Below are positions 22,313 to 30,946 of a stretch of 64,000 bases of DNA, piece by piece. How positions within the stretch are numbered: position 1 is the stretch's first letter; the number at the start of each line of letters is the position of its first letter. The position numbers were made by a program, and so were the translations under genes. The DNA is from Paenibacillus sp. FSL H7-0326 (lineage in GTDB: Bacteria; Bacillota; Bacilli; Paenibacillales; Paenibacillaceae), in assembly GCF_001955535.1 (NCBI RefSeq), contig NZ_MPVN01000001.1, positions 930,001-994,000 of the forward strand. The letters are read 5' to 3'. The notes beneath the pieces were generated by a model, which saw only the letters and a list, made by a program, of their open reading frames with translations, was not told the DNA's origin and made no database searches.

Positions 22313-24226
22313 TTACAAATTTTCAATATCATCAATTAATCCATAAGACAAGTCACGAGTTCCCTTCCCGTCAAATTTCACAATGATATCTTTATCATTC
22401 ACAAAATCAGGGTGCCCATTATTAATAATAATTAATTGAATATCTTCTACCAAGGCATTGTCTTTTAATGAATCAAAATATTTAATAATTGAATTAAAGA
22501 TATCTTCATCTTTAAAATCATCATCAAATTCAGAATCTGCCCCTAAATTTTTTCTCGGAGAATCGATTATAATAAGTCCTAAGTGATTTTTATTTTTAAA
22601 TAATAGAAGAGCAATAGCTAAGAAATAGGCCATGGTGGTCATTGTGACAGCTCCACCACTTCCTAATTCATCGTATTTCACTCCCCTGACATAAGGTAAA
22701 TAATTCGACTCTTTAATAAAAGCATTATTAAGTTTAGGGAATGAAAACTCCTCAAGTATATTAAAAAATAATTCAGAAAGGTTATGGATTAAATCAGTTT
22801 TAGATACTTTATTTTTTTCAATTGATTCAATTGATATTTTTAATGAATCACGTAATGCTTCCTCTTCGATAATATTTTGAGTGATTTTTGAAAATTGATT
22901 TATAACAGATGTGCTTTTTTCTAATTGATCTAAATTACTATACACGTTTCCAATTTTATAATTTGACTGTTGAATTTGCTCAAAGAAGGGACTTAAATAA
23001 TGATTCTTCAAGTGATCTAATTCGCGTTGTTTTATAAGCAACTCTTCTAGTAGTATGTTTCTTTCGTTTTGGAGATCAGTAATGCCGTTTATTTGTTGTT
23101 CAATAAAAATAAGCAAACTATTATATTTTTTTGTTAATCGTCGATTTTCGCTTTTAAAAATCAATATTTCTTGCTCTGAAAGATTTTCAAGCTCACTTCC
23201 ACACAAATTACATCCTTCTTTAGTAGTTATAGGATTTAAACATGATGGACATGAACTATAATTATAACTATTTAATATTACCGCTCCTTCTACAATGAAA
23301 TCGATCTTTTGCATTTCTCGTGAATACTGATTTCTAAGAAAAAACAACTTGTCCACATACTTTTCTTTATCAACGATAAGCTTATCTAACTTCGTTACAT
23401 CTTCTTTTAAAATCATTATTCCGCTTTCTAAGACTAATGTTAAAGACTCATCATAGGTACCGCTTGCTTTCAAGTTTTCGAGCTTACGATTTTCTTCAGA
23501 CAATATTTCTAAAAGTCGTTGTCTTTCATTCTGGTAACTCTCTTGACTTAACATATTCATTTCTTTCAGAAATTCATATACTCCAAGTCTTTTGTTATAT
23601 AAAAATTCTATGTAACTTATTTTCTCTTTTAATTGCTGCTTCAAGTCTCCTAATAATTCGTTATATATATTAAATATTATTTCAAAAGTAGGCTTTCTTT
23701 TTAAATTAGATCCAGAAGTCTTTTCCATCAATAAGTTTTCAGAATCGATAGTTGACTGTTTTACGTATGAATATTTAAACAAATCCCTAAAACTAAACGC
23801 CTGATTGGCAACAGTAATTTTAGGTAGTCCTATATGATTCAACAAGAATGCAGATAATGAATTCTCATTTGCAGGCGAGTCGATCTCAAGCAAGTCGAAT
23901 TTTTTATCAAATTCTCCTTTTTCCTGATCCCAATTAAATATTTTTACAGGTCTTGTAAATTCAAATAATGGTCGAATAATTCTAAACTTCTCTTCCCCAA
24001 TCCAAAAATCCAATTCGATTTCCTTACAACTTTTCCCTATCTCTATATAGGCTTTATGCTTTTCGCTTCCAAAAGCATAATTAATCATTTCCGCAATAGA
24101 TGATTTACCAGTCGACATAGGACCAGAAATGTAATTCAACCCTTTTTTAAAAAACACTTCATAATTTTTCCGGAATCCTACCAATGTCAATTTTTCTAAT
24201 CGAATTTTTTTACTCATATTGGACAC
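22313..24226 (-). CDS. ABC-3C system SMC-like ATPase
   Basis: This 637-residue ATPase of the ABC/SMC/Rad50 kind has Walker A GPMSTGKSSIAEMINYAFGS at about residues 35-54. A long coiled coil lies in the middle (about 170-470), interrupted by a zinc-hook-like pair CPSCLNPITTKEGCNLCG. Near the end a signature LGSGGAVTMTTMAYFLA is followed by Walker B LIIIDSPRKNLG at about 550. In ABC three-component systems this ATPase is the effector-linked engine, thought to sense foreign nucleoprotein and pass a signal. It is the last of four co-directed genes and overlaps the middle component by 17 bp. Confidence 0.78.
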   Translation of the reverse strand: MSNMSKKIRLEKLTLVGFRKNYEVFFKKGLNYISGPMSTGKSSIAEMINYAFGSEKHKAYIEIGKSCKEIELDFWIGEEKFRIIRPLFEFTRPVKIFNWDQEKGEFDKKFDLLEIDSPANENSLSAFLLNHIGLPKITVANQAFSFRDLFKYSYVKQSTIDSENLLMEKTSGSNLKRKPTFEIIFNIYNELLGDLKQQLKEKISYIEFLYNKRLGVYEFLKEMNMLSQESYQNERQRLLEILSEENRKLENLKASGTYDESLTLVLESGIMILKEDVTKLDKLIVDKEKYVDKLFFLRNQYSREMQKIDFIVEGAVILNSYNYSSCPSCLNPITTKEGCNLCGSELENLSEQEILIFKSENRRLTKKYNSLLIFIEQQINGITDLQNERNILLEELLIKQRELDHLKNHYLSPFFEQIQQSNYKIGNVYSNLDQLEKSTSVINQFSKITQNIIEEEALRDSLKISIESIEKNKVSKTDLIHNLSELFFNILEEFSFPKLNNAFIKESNYLPYVRGVKYDELGSGGAVTMTTMAYFLAIALLLFKNKNHLGLIIIDSPRKNLGADSEFDDDFKDEDIFNSIIKYFDSLKDNALVEDIQLIIINNGHPDFVNDKDIIVKFDGKGTRDLSYGLIDDIENL

Positions 24227-24692
24227 CTTCCAACTTTTCTATAATCATACTCTCAACTTTAGTGTCACTTAAATTAGACAAGGACTGTTTTATATACTTA
24301 GAAAGCTTAGCTAATTCTTTATAGTAAGAACTCTGCATTTGCCCCAGAACATCTTTACCATTTTGATTAATATAAAAACTGTATTCATTACTTATTATTC
24401 TTTTTTGAACTAGATCTTTACTCAATAAATATCTTAAATAGAGATTATATTCTTCTCTATCTGGCTGCCAATGAAAGTATGAATAACGTTCACTAAAGTC
24501 TTTTATTTCTCCTTCTGTTATTTCATTTGATGGTATCATTGTGCGAGGGAATTTCATAAAAAAGTCATAAAGCATAACACGGTTAAGACTCATACTAAAA
24601 GACTTCTTGGATTCGAACTCAGAAATAAGTGTTAGTATTCTTATTGAATTAAGAGTCAAGTCACTATTGATCAAATCTAGATCTATAATCAC
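24210..24692 (-). CDS. ABC-3C middle component
   Basis: This 160-residue helical protein (IDLDLINSDLTLNSIRILTL, then FPRTMIPSNEITEGEIKDFS) lies between protease and ATPase genes, where ABC three-component systems always have their 'middle component'. The fold looks like a winged-helix-type adaptor: a helical start followed by a small beta wing (KRIISNEYSFYINQNGKDVL). It overlaps the protease gene by 4 bp and the ATPase by 17 bp, so all three are made together. The name rests mainly on genomic position. Sequence identity to known families was not testable here. Confidence 0.65.
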   Translation of the reverse strand: MIIDLDLINSDLTLNSIRILTLISEFESKKSFSMSLNRVMLYDFFMKFPRTMIPSNEITEGEIKDFSERYSYFHWQPDREEYNLYLRYLLSKDLVQKRIISNEYSFYINQNGKDVLGQMQSSYYKELAKLSKYIKQSLSNLSDTKVESMIIEKLEGVQYE

Positions 24693-25762
24693 TTCTCCTC
24701 ATTCCTTTCCGATATGTAGCTCATTAATCTAGCTTTATAGTTTTTAACCCATCCAACTTTGCATTCATCTGATAATTGATGAAGGATGCCCTTTTTAACA
24801 AGCAGTGGTATCTCAATACTTGTTTTAAGCGTTGAATTATTTAGATCTTCTACTCTTTCGTAAACCTTAGCTAAAAGTTCATTTCCATCATTCTCTTCTT
24901 TATATGGTCGATGCTGTGTTTTCCATATACTCTTTACATTCTCTTTTAACATTGAGAATTCCTTAATTTCAAATAAAAAGCCCCTGCTTGCTATCGAACT
25001 GCTTGCTATCTCAGCATTGAAAAACTCTTGTTGGCAATCCTCATGATCAAATATTCCTGCTGATTCAAGCTTCATAATGAACATGGACTCAGAAAAATCC
25101 ATGCCTTCATCAATTTCATATATCTCATCCATACTGAACTCAGGAATAGGTTCTTCTATTGGAATGTTAAACTTGAGTAGAGCCTCACTAAGTCTTTGTA
25201 CACTAACCGATCCAATTGAAATGACTCTACCGCTTGTTATGGATTCTGTTAAAATAACACCAACTAAATTCCCCTCCACAAACAAAGGGGCTCCAGAGAG
25301 ACCGCTAAAATCCACCATATTTCCATCGTAGTTCAAATCAATATCCCAATCGTATGGTCTTGTCATATCATTTGAGACTATTCTCAATACATTATTCTTT
25401 GTAAAGTGCCCAACTCCCCATTTAGCCACAGGGTATCCATATGTTTCATATATATTTTCTTTTTGTATTTGATAATTACAAAATGTCAAATACAAATCAC
25501 AATGTATAGGCTCATTCAACTCTAAAATGGAAATAGGCATTTTGGTATCTTCAAATGCCTTTAAAGGTTCCCCTTTACGTTCAATTACTTGATTATTTAA
25601 ATTACAAAATTCAAGAATTATTTCTTTACCTTCCAAGTAATATTCATTTATTGCATGTCTGGCCGTCACTGCTCTAGTAGGAGAGATAAGAAACACTGTA
25701 GCTCGATCCTTTGCATCATCCCCACAGAGCAACCTTCCTACTGCTTTTTCATATGTAGTCAT
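24689..25762 (-). CDS. Trypsin-like serine protease of the ABC-3C system
   Basis: In this 357-residue protein residues 1-200 form a trypsin-like domain: His in SPTRAVTARHAIN (about 35), Asp in the DTKMPISILEL region (about 72) and Ser in DFSGLSGAPLFVEGNLVGVI (about 155). The rest is helical (KVGWVKNYKARLMSYISERN at the end) and probably docks on the middle component. In such conflict systems the protease would be released or activated upon infection. It has no signal peptide, so it acts in the cytoplasm. It overlaps the middle component by 4 bp and follows the MBL gene by 5 bp. Confidence 0.75.
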   Translation of the reverse strand: MTTYEKAVGRLLCGDDAKDRATVFLISPTRAVTARHAINEYYLEGKEIILEFCNLNNQVIERKGEPLKAFEDTKMPISILELNEPIHCDLYLTFCNYQIQKENIYETYGYPVAKWGVGHFTKNNVLRIVSNDMTRPYDWDIDLNYDGNMVDFSGLSGAPLFVEGNLVGVILTESITSGRVISIGSVSVQRLSEALLKFNIPIEEPIPEFSMDEIYEIDEGMDFSESMFIMKLESAGIFDHEDCQQEFFNAEIASSSIASRGFLFEIKEFSMLKENVKSIWKTQHRPYKEENDGNELLAKVYERVEDLNNSTLKTSIEIPLLVKKGILHQLSDECKVGWVKNYKARLMSYISERNEEK

Positions 25763-25767
25763 TCTAA

Positions 25768-27009
25768 CTATCCTTTCTGAATTTCAATTACTTTTATCTG
25801 TTGGCCGTTGGAGAAATCAGTTGTAAAACAATAGTTTCTCTTTAAGGCTTCATCAAGTAAGATTTCATTAGATATAGGATAATTAAATACCAGCCTTCTT
25901 TTAATACTTTTTCTAGAGATAATTCTGGCAAGTGTCTCCATATTAGGGTGTTCATTTTGTCTCCCATTTGTAGAAAATAGATAGATAGGGGAGTCGATTA
26001 AAGAAAGTAATTCAACACTGGTATTTCTGTAACTTCCGTGATGAGATACTTTTATCATGTCAAAAAAAGGATTGCACTCTTGATTACTCACTAATTTTTG
26101 TATATTTTCTCGAATTATATTTGGATGAGCATCAGCTAGAAATAATAATTTGTATTGTTTATACTCCAGAATAAAGGATATAGAGGACCCATTAACAACA
26201 GAATTGTCAGAACTCAATTTCTTTTTCAAAAGATTATCGAGACTAATTTTTTCCTGTCTACCAGATATATCTTTACTCTCATTAGCCTCATTTTCATCAT
26301 GTAGTGACAACAAATAATATTCATAAGCATCATCAAATATTTTACTTTCGTTTAGTTTAAAGTCATACTTGCTTTTTCGTAATTCTTTTATCCATGTTTT
26401 CTCCAACTTTTTTAATTTTTCTGAATTGGGAGATAACAGATATATATTGATTTCAGAAGTCAGCGAAATATATGCTTTCTCATCACAATTAATAGCAGAA
26501 CCATCAAATAATCTATTCCAGTTATATTTCCCTCCATAGAGCAATCCAGCTAAAGTAGATCCATCTTTTGCACTAATATCTTTATTGGGCTCATTATTTC
26601 GCTCGCTTTTAATAATAGAGGATTGGCTAGTTATTCCGTTAAGGATACTTATCTCGTTTTTATCCAGCTCCTCTTCTTTTTTTTGATTCAGAAAATTCAG
26701 GTGCCTGTAGCTGTTATGCCAAACTTCTTTAATAGGAATAACCTTAGGATCATCTGCTGTCCCATTCTCATTAAACAGTTCGATAATACCTTCAATATGA
26801 TCTTGGTCAACGTGTGTAACGATGACAAGACTTAATTCTTCACCGTTCTTGGCCATTTGTAACAGCCGGGGCTTCAAATAATCATGATATGTTTCAGAGA
26901 AGCCACCATCTATTAGAATATTCGTTTTTTTCTGATCGTTCATTCGTATTAAGAAACAATCCCCTTCTAGAGCTGGGTAAACCTCAATTTTAATATCCGA
27001 CAAAATCAT
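25768..27009 (-). CDS. ComEC/Rec2-like metallo-beta-lactamase hydrolase
   Basis: This 413-residue metallo-hydrolase has a canonical metal site: IVTHVDQDHIEGIIELFNEN (the HxxxDH set at about residue 65), an upstream ILIDGGFSETYHDYLKPR, and later ADAHPN and KVSHHGSYRNTSVELL at about 315-335. This is the cytoplasmic 'competence-like' MBL fold, here without the membrane part of ComEC, so the protein is soluble. Its substrate is probably a nucleic acid or nucleotide. It is the first gene of the four-gene unit, preceded by AAAGGAGATATG and an AT-rich promoter region at 27,010-27,100. Confidence 0.78.
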   Translation of the reverse strand: MILSDIKIEVYPALEGDCFLIRMNDQKKTNILIDGGFSETYHDYLKPRLLQMAKNGEELSLVIVTHVDQDHIEGIIELFNENGTADDPKVIPIKEVWHNSYRHLNFLNQKKEEELDKNEISILNGITSQSSIIKSERNNEPNKDISAKDGSTLAGLLYGGKYNWNRLFDGSAINCDEKAYISLTSEINIYLLSPNSEKLKKLEKTWIKELRKSKYDFKLNESKIFDDAYEYYLLSLHDENEANESKDISGRQEKISLDNLLKKKLSSDNSVVNGSSISFILEYKQYKLLFLADAHPNIIRENIQKLVSNQECNPFFDMIKVSHHGSYRNTSVELLSLIDSPIYLFSTNGRQNEHPNMETLARIISRKSIKRRLVFNYPISNEILLDEALKRNYCFTTDFSNGQQIKVIEIQKG

Positions 27010-27300
27010 ATCTCCTTTTCCTCATTTTATCATAAATCCCCTTCTAATCTTGTTATAATATAGTTCTAATCTCCCCTATTTTTAATTATTGGTTTTGTAA
27101 TATTTGTCCATTGACTCACTTTAATCTCAATAGTTTTCTGTATTTAAATTAAACTACTATATACGCAATTTCTTCTTCAAGTAGTCTCCTTCAGCAAAGA
27201 TAATAACCGTTTATGCATATACATTAGCTAGTGGCGCCTATTCAAGCTAAACAAAAATCGATATACTAACTACTACTTTTCTTAAGGATTCACGACAACT

Positions 27301-27378
27301 ATCTTGATAACACCGATGGTGGCAGCCGTGCAGAACATGAAGAAGATTTCGATTAACCTGGATCGTCTCGAAGAGTAG
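27301..27378 (+). pseudogene. C-terminal remnant of a transposase
   Basis: A short open frame ends ILITPMVAAVQNMKKISINL, then DRLEE and a stop, which matches the C-terminus of IS1182/IS5-type transposases. Nothing upstream preserves the catalytic core, so it is a fossil. It occupies part of the otherwise gene-free 27,010-27,500 region. Confidence 0.45.
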
Positions 27379-27417
27379 GGTGATCCTTCCGTTTTCCAAT
27401 CACTCTTTACCTGGACG

Positions 27418-27451
27418 CCAAAGAAACCTCAGGTCGTTTTAACGACTGAGG
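27418..27451 (-). terminator. Terminator of the SEFIR-TIR / DUF6338 / small protein unit
   Basis: On the minus strand CCTCAGTCGT-TAAA-ACGACCTGAGG (one bulge) is followed by TTTCTTT. It sits about 50 bases beyond the stop of the second small protein gene. Confidence 0.65.
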
Positions 27452-27501
27452 TTCTCAATACTCTGAAAAGAGCCACAAATGAATCATTTTTATCTTTAGT
27501 A

Positions 27502-27597
27502 CTATGGTTTTTTCACGCCACTCCCTGAATTAGGAGGAACACTGCCGGGTTTTTCTTTCCCCGGCTGATGACCATTATCTGGCTTTGGCTTATTCAT
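27502..27597 (-). CDS. 31-residue Pro/Gly-rich small protein with VKKP tail
   Basis: This small gene starts at ATG 27597 and stops at 27502. It begins MNKPKPDNGHQPGKEKPGSV and ends PPNSGSGVKKP. GGGAG lies eight bases before the start. The last residues are nearly the same as those of the 48-residue protein encoded 16 bases upstream (PPSGGSSVKKP), although the rest differs. This looks like a conserved tail motif in a pair of related small proteins. I know no named family. Disordered composition suggests a peptide that binds a partner, perhaps the adjacent membrane protein. Confidence 0.6.
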   Translation of the reverse strand: MNKPKPDNGHQPGKEKPGSVPPNSGSGVKKP

Positions 27598-27613
27598 ATT
27601 ACACACTCCCGAT

Positions 27614-27760
27614 TTAAGGCTTTTTAACGCTACTTCCACCAGACGGTGGATTACTACTATTGGATGGGGCTTGTCTCGGTTGAAGCCCTTTATTTATAGA
27701 GCTTGTAGGTTGTAACCCGTTTTGTTGTTGACCTATATTACTTGCTGGACGCTTTTCCAT
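27614..27760 (-). CDS. 48-residue Gln/Ser/Pro-rich small protein with VKKP tail
   Basis: This gene begins at ATG 27760 behind GGGGGAGGTG (seven bases), a strong ribosome site, and stops at 27614. It reads MEKRPASNIGQQQNGLQPTS and ends SNPPSGGSSVKKP. The low-complexity composition predicts disorder. It is 14 bases after the DUF6338-like gene and 16 bases before its smaller relative, so all three form one transcript. The strong Shine-Dalgarno suggests it is made in quantity. No family is recognised. Confidence 0.65.
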   Translation of the reverse strand: MEKRPASNIGQQQNGLQPTSSINKGLQPRQAPSNSSNPPSGGSSVKKP

Positions 27761-27774
27761 TGTTTCACCTCCCC

Positions 27775-28368
27775 CTAAAGGCTTCTAAATTCAATAAATT
27801 GTATTTGATCCTTTGAAATCCATATACCTTGCGATCGGTCAAGTAGAGTCCATACATCACCTTCAACACTATATTGCTCCTCTATATAAACATCTCTCTC
27901 TTCTGGAACTGACGATGCAAATGATCCTCCCGAATACTTCCCAAAAACTACCCTTCCATCTTTTAAGGTAATTATTACATATGCGCCTTTTACCATTACA
28001 TAATCCCAAGCAGTAGGAACTGCATGAACTGGATTGAGTCTTAAGTATAGAAATAATTTCCTTAACCAATCTTTTGAAGTTGCAATTCCCAAGAATGCTC
28101 CCATAAGGTAAGGTAAGATTATAATCGTAGTTGCTAAAAGCAGAATCCATAATAGAGGATGATGAAGCCAGTATTTCTCCTCCACTTTCTCGTACATATA
28201 CCAATATGAACATGCGAATGTTAGAAAGCTGAAGGATAAAAATCTCAAGATGGCTGTTTGCTGATCTAATATTCGTTGTGGTACAAAAGTAGAATATGCA
28301 TTGTTCATAATGAAACCCGGAACTAAAAATAATGCAATATAAAAGAAAGTATCCTTAGTTAGTTGCAT
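27775..28368 (-). CDS. DUF6338-like membrane protein
   Basis: This 197-residue protein has three membrane segments at about residues 5-25 (FFYIALFLVPGFIMNNAYST), 40-58 (LRFLSFSFLTFACSYWYMYE) and 70-98 (LLWILLLATTIIILPYLMGA). A soluble C-terminal domain follows with VPTAWDYVMVKGAYVIITLK, KDGRVVFGKYSGGSFASS and PEERDVYIEE, the pattern I know from DUF6338. The function is unknown. It sits 52 bp after the SEFIR-TIR gene and is followed by two tiny genes, so it may be a membrane effector or anchor for that antiviral unit. This is inference from position. Confidence 0.65.
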   Translation of the reverse strand: MQLTKDTFFYIALFLVPGFIMNNAYSTFVPQRILDQQTAILRFLSFSFLTFACSYWYMYEKVEEKYWLHHPLLWILLLATTIIILPYLMGAFLGIATSKDWLRKLFLYLRLNPVHAVPTAWDYVMVKGAYVIITLKDGRVVFGKYSGGSFASSVPEERDVYIEEQYSVEGDVWTLLDRSQGIWISKDQIQFIEFRSL

Positions 28369-28419
28369 GTGCCCTTGCCCCCTATCACTGGATCCCTATA
28401 ATTTTTTGTAACGTGAGAT

Positions 28420-30486
28420 TCAGATGACTTCTTTCGTTCTTGGTCCCAGCTCAAGTATGGTGGACAGGATGGTGTCGCATGCCGTCAAAGTAGCTGCTTT
28501 ATAGTTGTTTGACCGCTTGCTATCGTATCGCACAGAAGTGATACCTAACAGATCAGTCGGTGTATGGAAGTCAGTCAGATCTTTCGGTGCCAAAAAGAAG
28601 GTCCTTTCCTTACCCAGTTTACCGATAGCCAGACCAAGTTCAAACAAAACATTATCACGCGCCACTGACATTTGCTGGCCTTTCCATATAATCTGGTCAT
28701 CGGGTGCAAGCAAGAATACGGCGAAATCACTTTTGTCCAATGCAGCAATTAATCCATCTAACGTACTGTTGTTTAATTGAAACGGATAAATATCCCATGG
28801 TGTCGGCTCCGTTTCCTCTTCCAGATTTGCATGAATAGCTGTGGTGATTTGTTTTGCTTGGCTCGATGAACCAATGAAGACAGATGGTTTTATGAGACTT
28901 ATCGACACTTTACCCTCCTTTTCTGGCGGCTGATTGTCTGTTGGATTCATTTCCAAAGAATTTCCAAAAAATATCCGCAGTCGTTCCTTTACCTTTTCTT
29001 CTAATTTTCTATGGTCAGTTTCACGGATTCGAAAGTTTTTGTTTCCGTACGTCCCTTCAACGTCAATCATTCCATCTTCCGCCATGTTCCATTGGGCGAC
29101 GATGAGTTCCTTCCCTCTAACCTCGACATGATAGTGAATTACATCCTCGACCGTTCCTATCTTATACAAGACCTCCTGATCGGTGTACTTATGAAAAAAC
29201 CGGAGATTTGCCTGGTTAGCAAATACATCTAGATTTTTGACTCGAGGCTTGTTGTAATCCTCCGACAACAGACTACAAATTTCCTTATAAATGGACGAAG
29301 TAATCCCGATCCTGACGTAAAATCCTTGGGTATACTTAAACTCCATCTTTTCTTTCTGTTTCTCATTAAATGAGCTGTTACGGATAATTGTTTGAATCTG
29401 ATGTTCCTCTCGAGCAGTAAACCATGCATACGAAGGAAAATGTCCAGTGATTGATCGTTTGTACTCCTCTAAAAGAAGAATGACCAGATGGGAAGGAAGC
29501 AATCGAATCATGGAACGAATCATATTGATTCCGTAATCGTCCCATCCCAACTGCCGGTTCTCATCCGCCTGCGACACATGTCTGTATAAAGCCTTGATAT
29601 AGCTATTTTCAAGTCCATGAAGGTCATCAAAATAATTCCACAATTTGAGCAGTATTTCGGTATATTTATGATTTTCAAAGCGTTTGATTTCAACTTTCTG
29701 AGCATAAGCAATGACTCTTTCCAAAAATAGCTTTGTAAGACCAAATTTATTTAACACATTTAAAATCGTCCAGGGATCAGTCACAAGCAACAACACATTA
29801 CAGATATGATTGTTTAAGTCCTTGGCAATCGTATCTCCAAGGAGAAGGATAGCTTCGGGATTCCTGTCCTTAGTTTTTCCGAAATACTGAAATAAAGGAA
29901 CTACGAAATCCTCATCTCCATACTCGATAATTTTTTGTTGCCAGTTACGAACCTTCTCCACATCCTGTTCTGTGTCTTTCCCTGTAAATAAGTTGGAGGG
30001 CGGCGAACCAAGTTGCGGTCTCGAATGCAAAGGAACATCGTACAACTGACGAAGAAGCAACTCGTATCCCTCAACGAACCGATCCGAAGAAGACATATCG
30101 ATATATAGGCGTGATGCAAGAAAAGAAGGCAAATAGGGATCACCCTTTTCATCCTTTTCAAAGACCACAGGTATAAACTTATCTTGTCTGGATTGCCCAT
30201 GGATAGCTTCTTTCATAATGTCTGCTTCCGCTCCGATACCCCCAACGCCTGCTTCCGCCCTCAATTTGTACTCCTGGTCGCAGATAACCAGCACACTTTG
30301 AATTTCTTCTGAATCAACCATACTCCGCATAAATACATTGACATCATCCCCGGTTTTCAATTCCCATATGTCAATTTTCACCTCGATTCCGTCACGTACA
30401 AGACTACTCGCAAGTCTTCTGACGTTCTCGATATGTGTACCACTTGACCAACTATAAGATATGTATACAGCTTTATTATGTCCCAC
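28420..30486 (-). CDS. SEFIR-TIR double-domain defence protein
   Basis: This 688-residue protein carries an N-terminal SEFIR domain (KAVYISYSWSSGTHIENVRR, then IDIWELKTGDDVNVFMRSMV, residues about 4-150). A helical middle of about 350 residues shows no named domain. At the C-terminus (about 533-685) is a TIR-like NAD-binding domain (PSVFIGSSSQAKQITTAIHA, VARDNVLFELGLAIGKLGKE). The glutamate in the DNVLFELGLAIG motif is the usual catalytic residue of that TIR class (also found in CBASS Cap12). bSEFIR is an established single-gene defence. Finding both modules in one chain is unusual. It leads a minus-strand unit with the DUF6338-like gene, and regulation was not visible. Confidence 0.75.
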   Translation of the reverse strand: MGHNKAVYISYSWSSGTHIENVRRLASSLVRDGIEVKIDIWELKTGDDVNVFMRSMVDSEEIQSVLVICDQEYKLRAEAGVGGIGAEADIMKEAIHGQSRQDKFIPVVFEKDEKGDPYLPSFLASRLYIDMSSSDRFVEGYELLLRQLYDVPLHSRPQLGSPPSNLFTGKDTEQDVEKVRNWQQKIIEYGDEDFVVPLFQYFGKTKDRNPEAILLLGDTIAKDLNNHICNVLLLVTDPWTILNVLNKFGLTKLFLERVIAYAQKVEIKRFENHKYTEILLKLWNYFDDLHGLENSYIKALYRHVSQADENRQLGWDDYGINMIRSMIRLLPSHLVILLLEEYKRSITGHFPSYAWFTAREEHQIQTIIRNSSFNEKQKEKMEFKYTQGFYVRIGITSSIYKEICSLLSEDYNKPRVKNLDVFANQANLRFFHKYTDQEVLYKIGTVEDVIHYHVEVRGKELIVAQWNMAEDGMIDVEGTYGNKNFRIRETDHRKLEEKVKERLRIFFGNSLEMNPTDNQPPEKEGKVSISLIKPSVFIGSSSQAKQITTAIHANLEEETEPTPWDIYPFQLNNSTLDGLIAALDKSDFAVFLLAPDDQIIWKGQQMSVARDNVLFELGLAIGKLGKERTFFLAPKDLTDFHTPTDLLGITSVRYDSKRSNNYKAATLTACDTILSTILELGPRTKEVI

Positions 30487-30881
30487 TACATAGACTCCTC
30501 TTTCTATATTTAGTCTAGTGTTCTATAGATTCCATTTTACGACAAATAATCCAAGAGTAAAAGAATAATCACTCCGTTGATACTAGATAATTACTACAGG
30601 TGGTATTTCAAAAACCTGTAGACTGCATCGTGATTTTAATAAGTACGAATTTAATGTATCCAATTTAAAATATTTTGCTTGTAAGAGAAACCGTATACAA
30701 ATACACGATCAATTAAACTATACGCTTAATTAAAGGATAATTAAGAAACATACGATAAACAGAAAATAAAAATTGTTGTACTAAATCTTTTGAAGTAAAA
30801 TTGAGATAGATATACATACTAGTAAATTTATTGGGAGGAAATGAAATGGCTACAAATAAAAGAATTTTTGTAAGTTTTGCT

Positions 30882-30889
30882 ATTGAAGA
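30882..30889 (+). repeat. IS66 target-site duplication, left copy
   Basis: ATTGAAGA directly precedes the IS66 end and recurs after it at 33347-33354. Eight bases is the size known for IS66. Confidence 0.9.
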
Positions 30890-30946
30890 GTAAGCGTCAA
30901 ATAGCCCCCACACCTTTTCATCATGATGAGGGCTAAGATAGCTGGA

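Noticed and set aside
25768..27009. ComEC competence protein
   Set aside because: Only the hydrolase part is present without membrane spans, and its operon partners are ABC-3C components.
30713..30913. Minus-strand frame across the TIR start and IS66 end
   Set aside because: It spans the transposon junction and so cannot be an ancestral gene.
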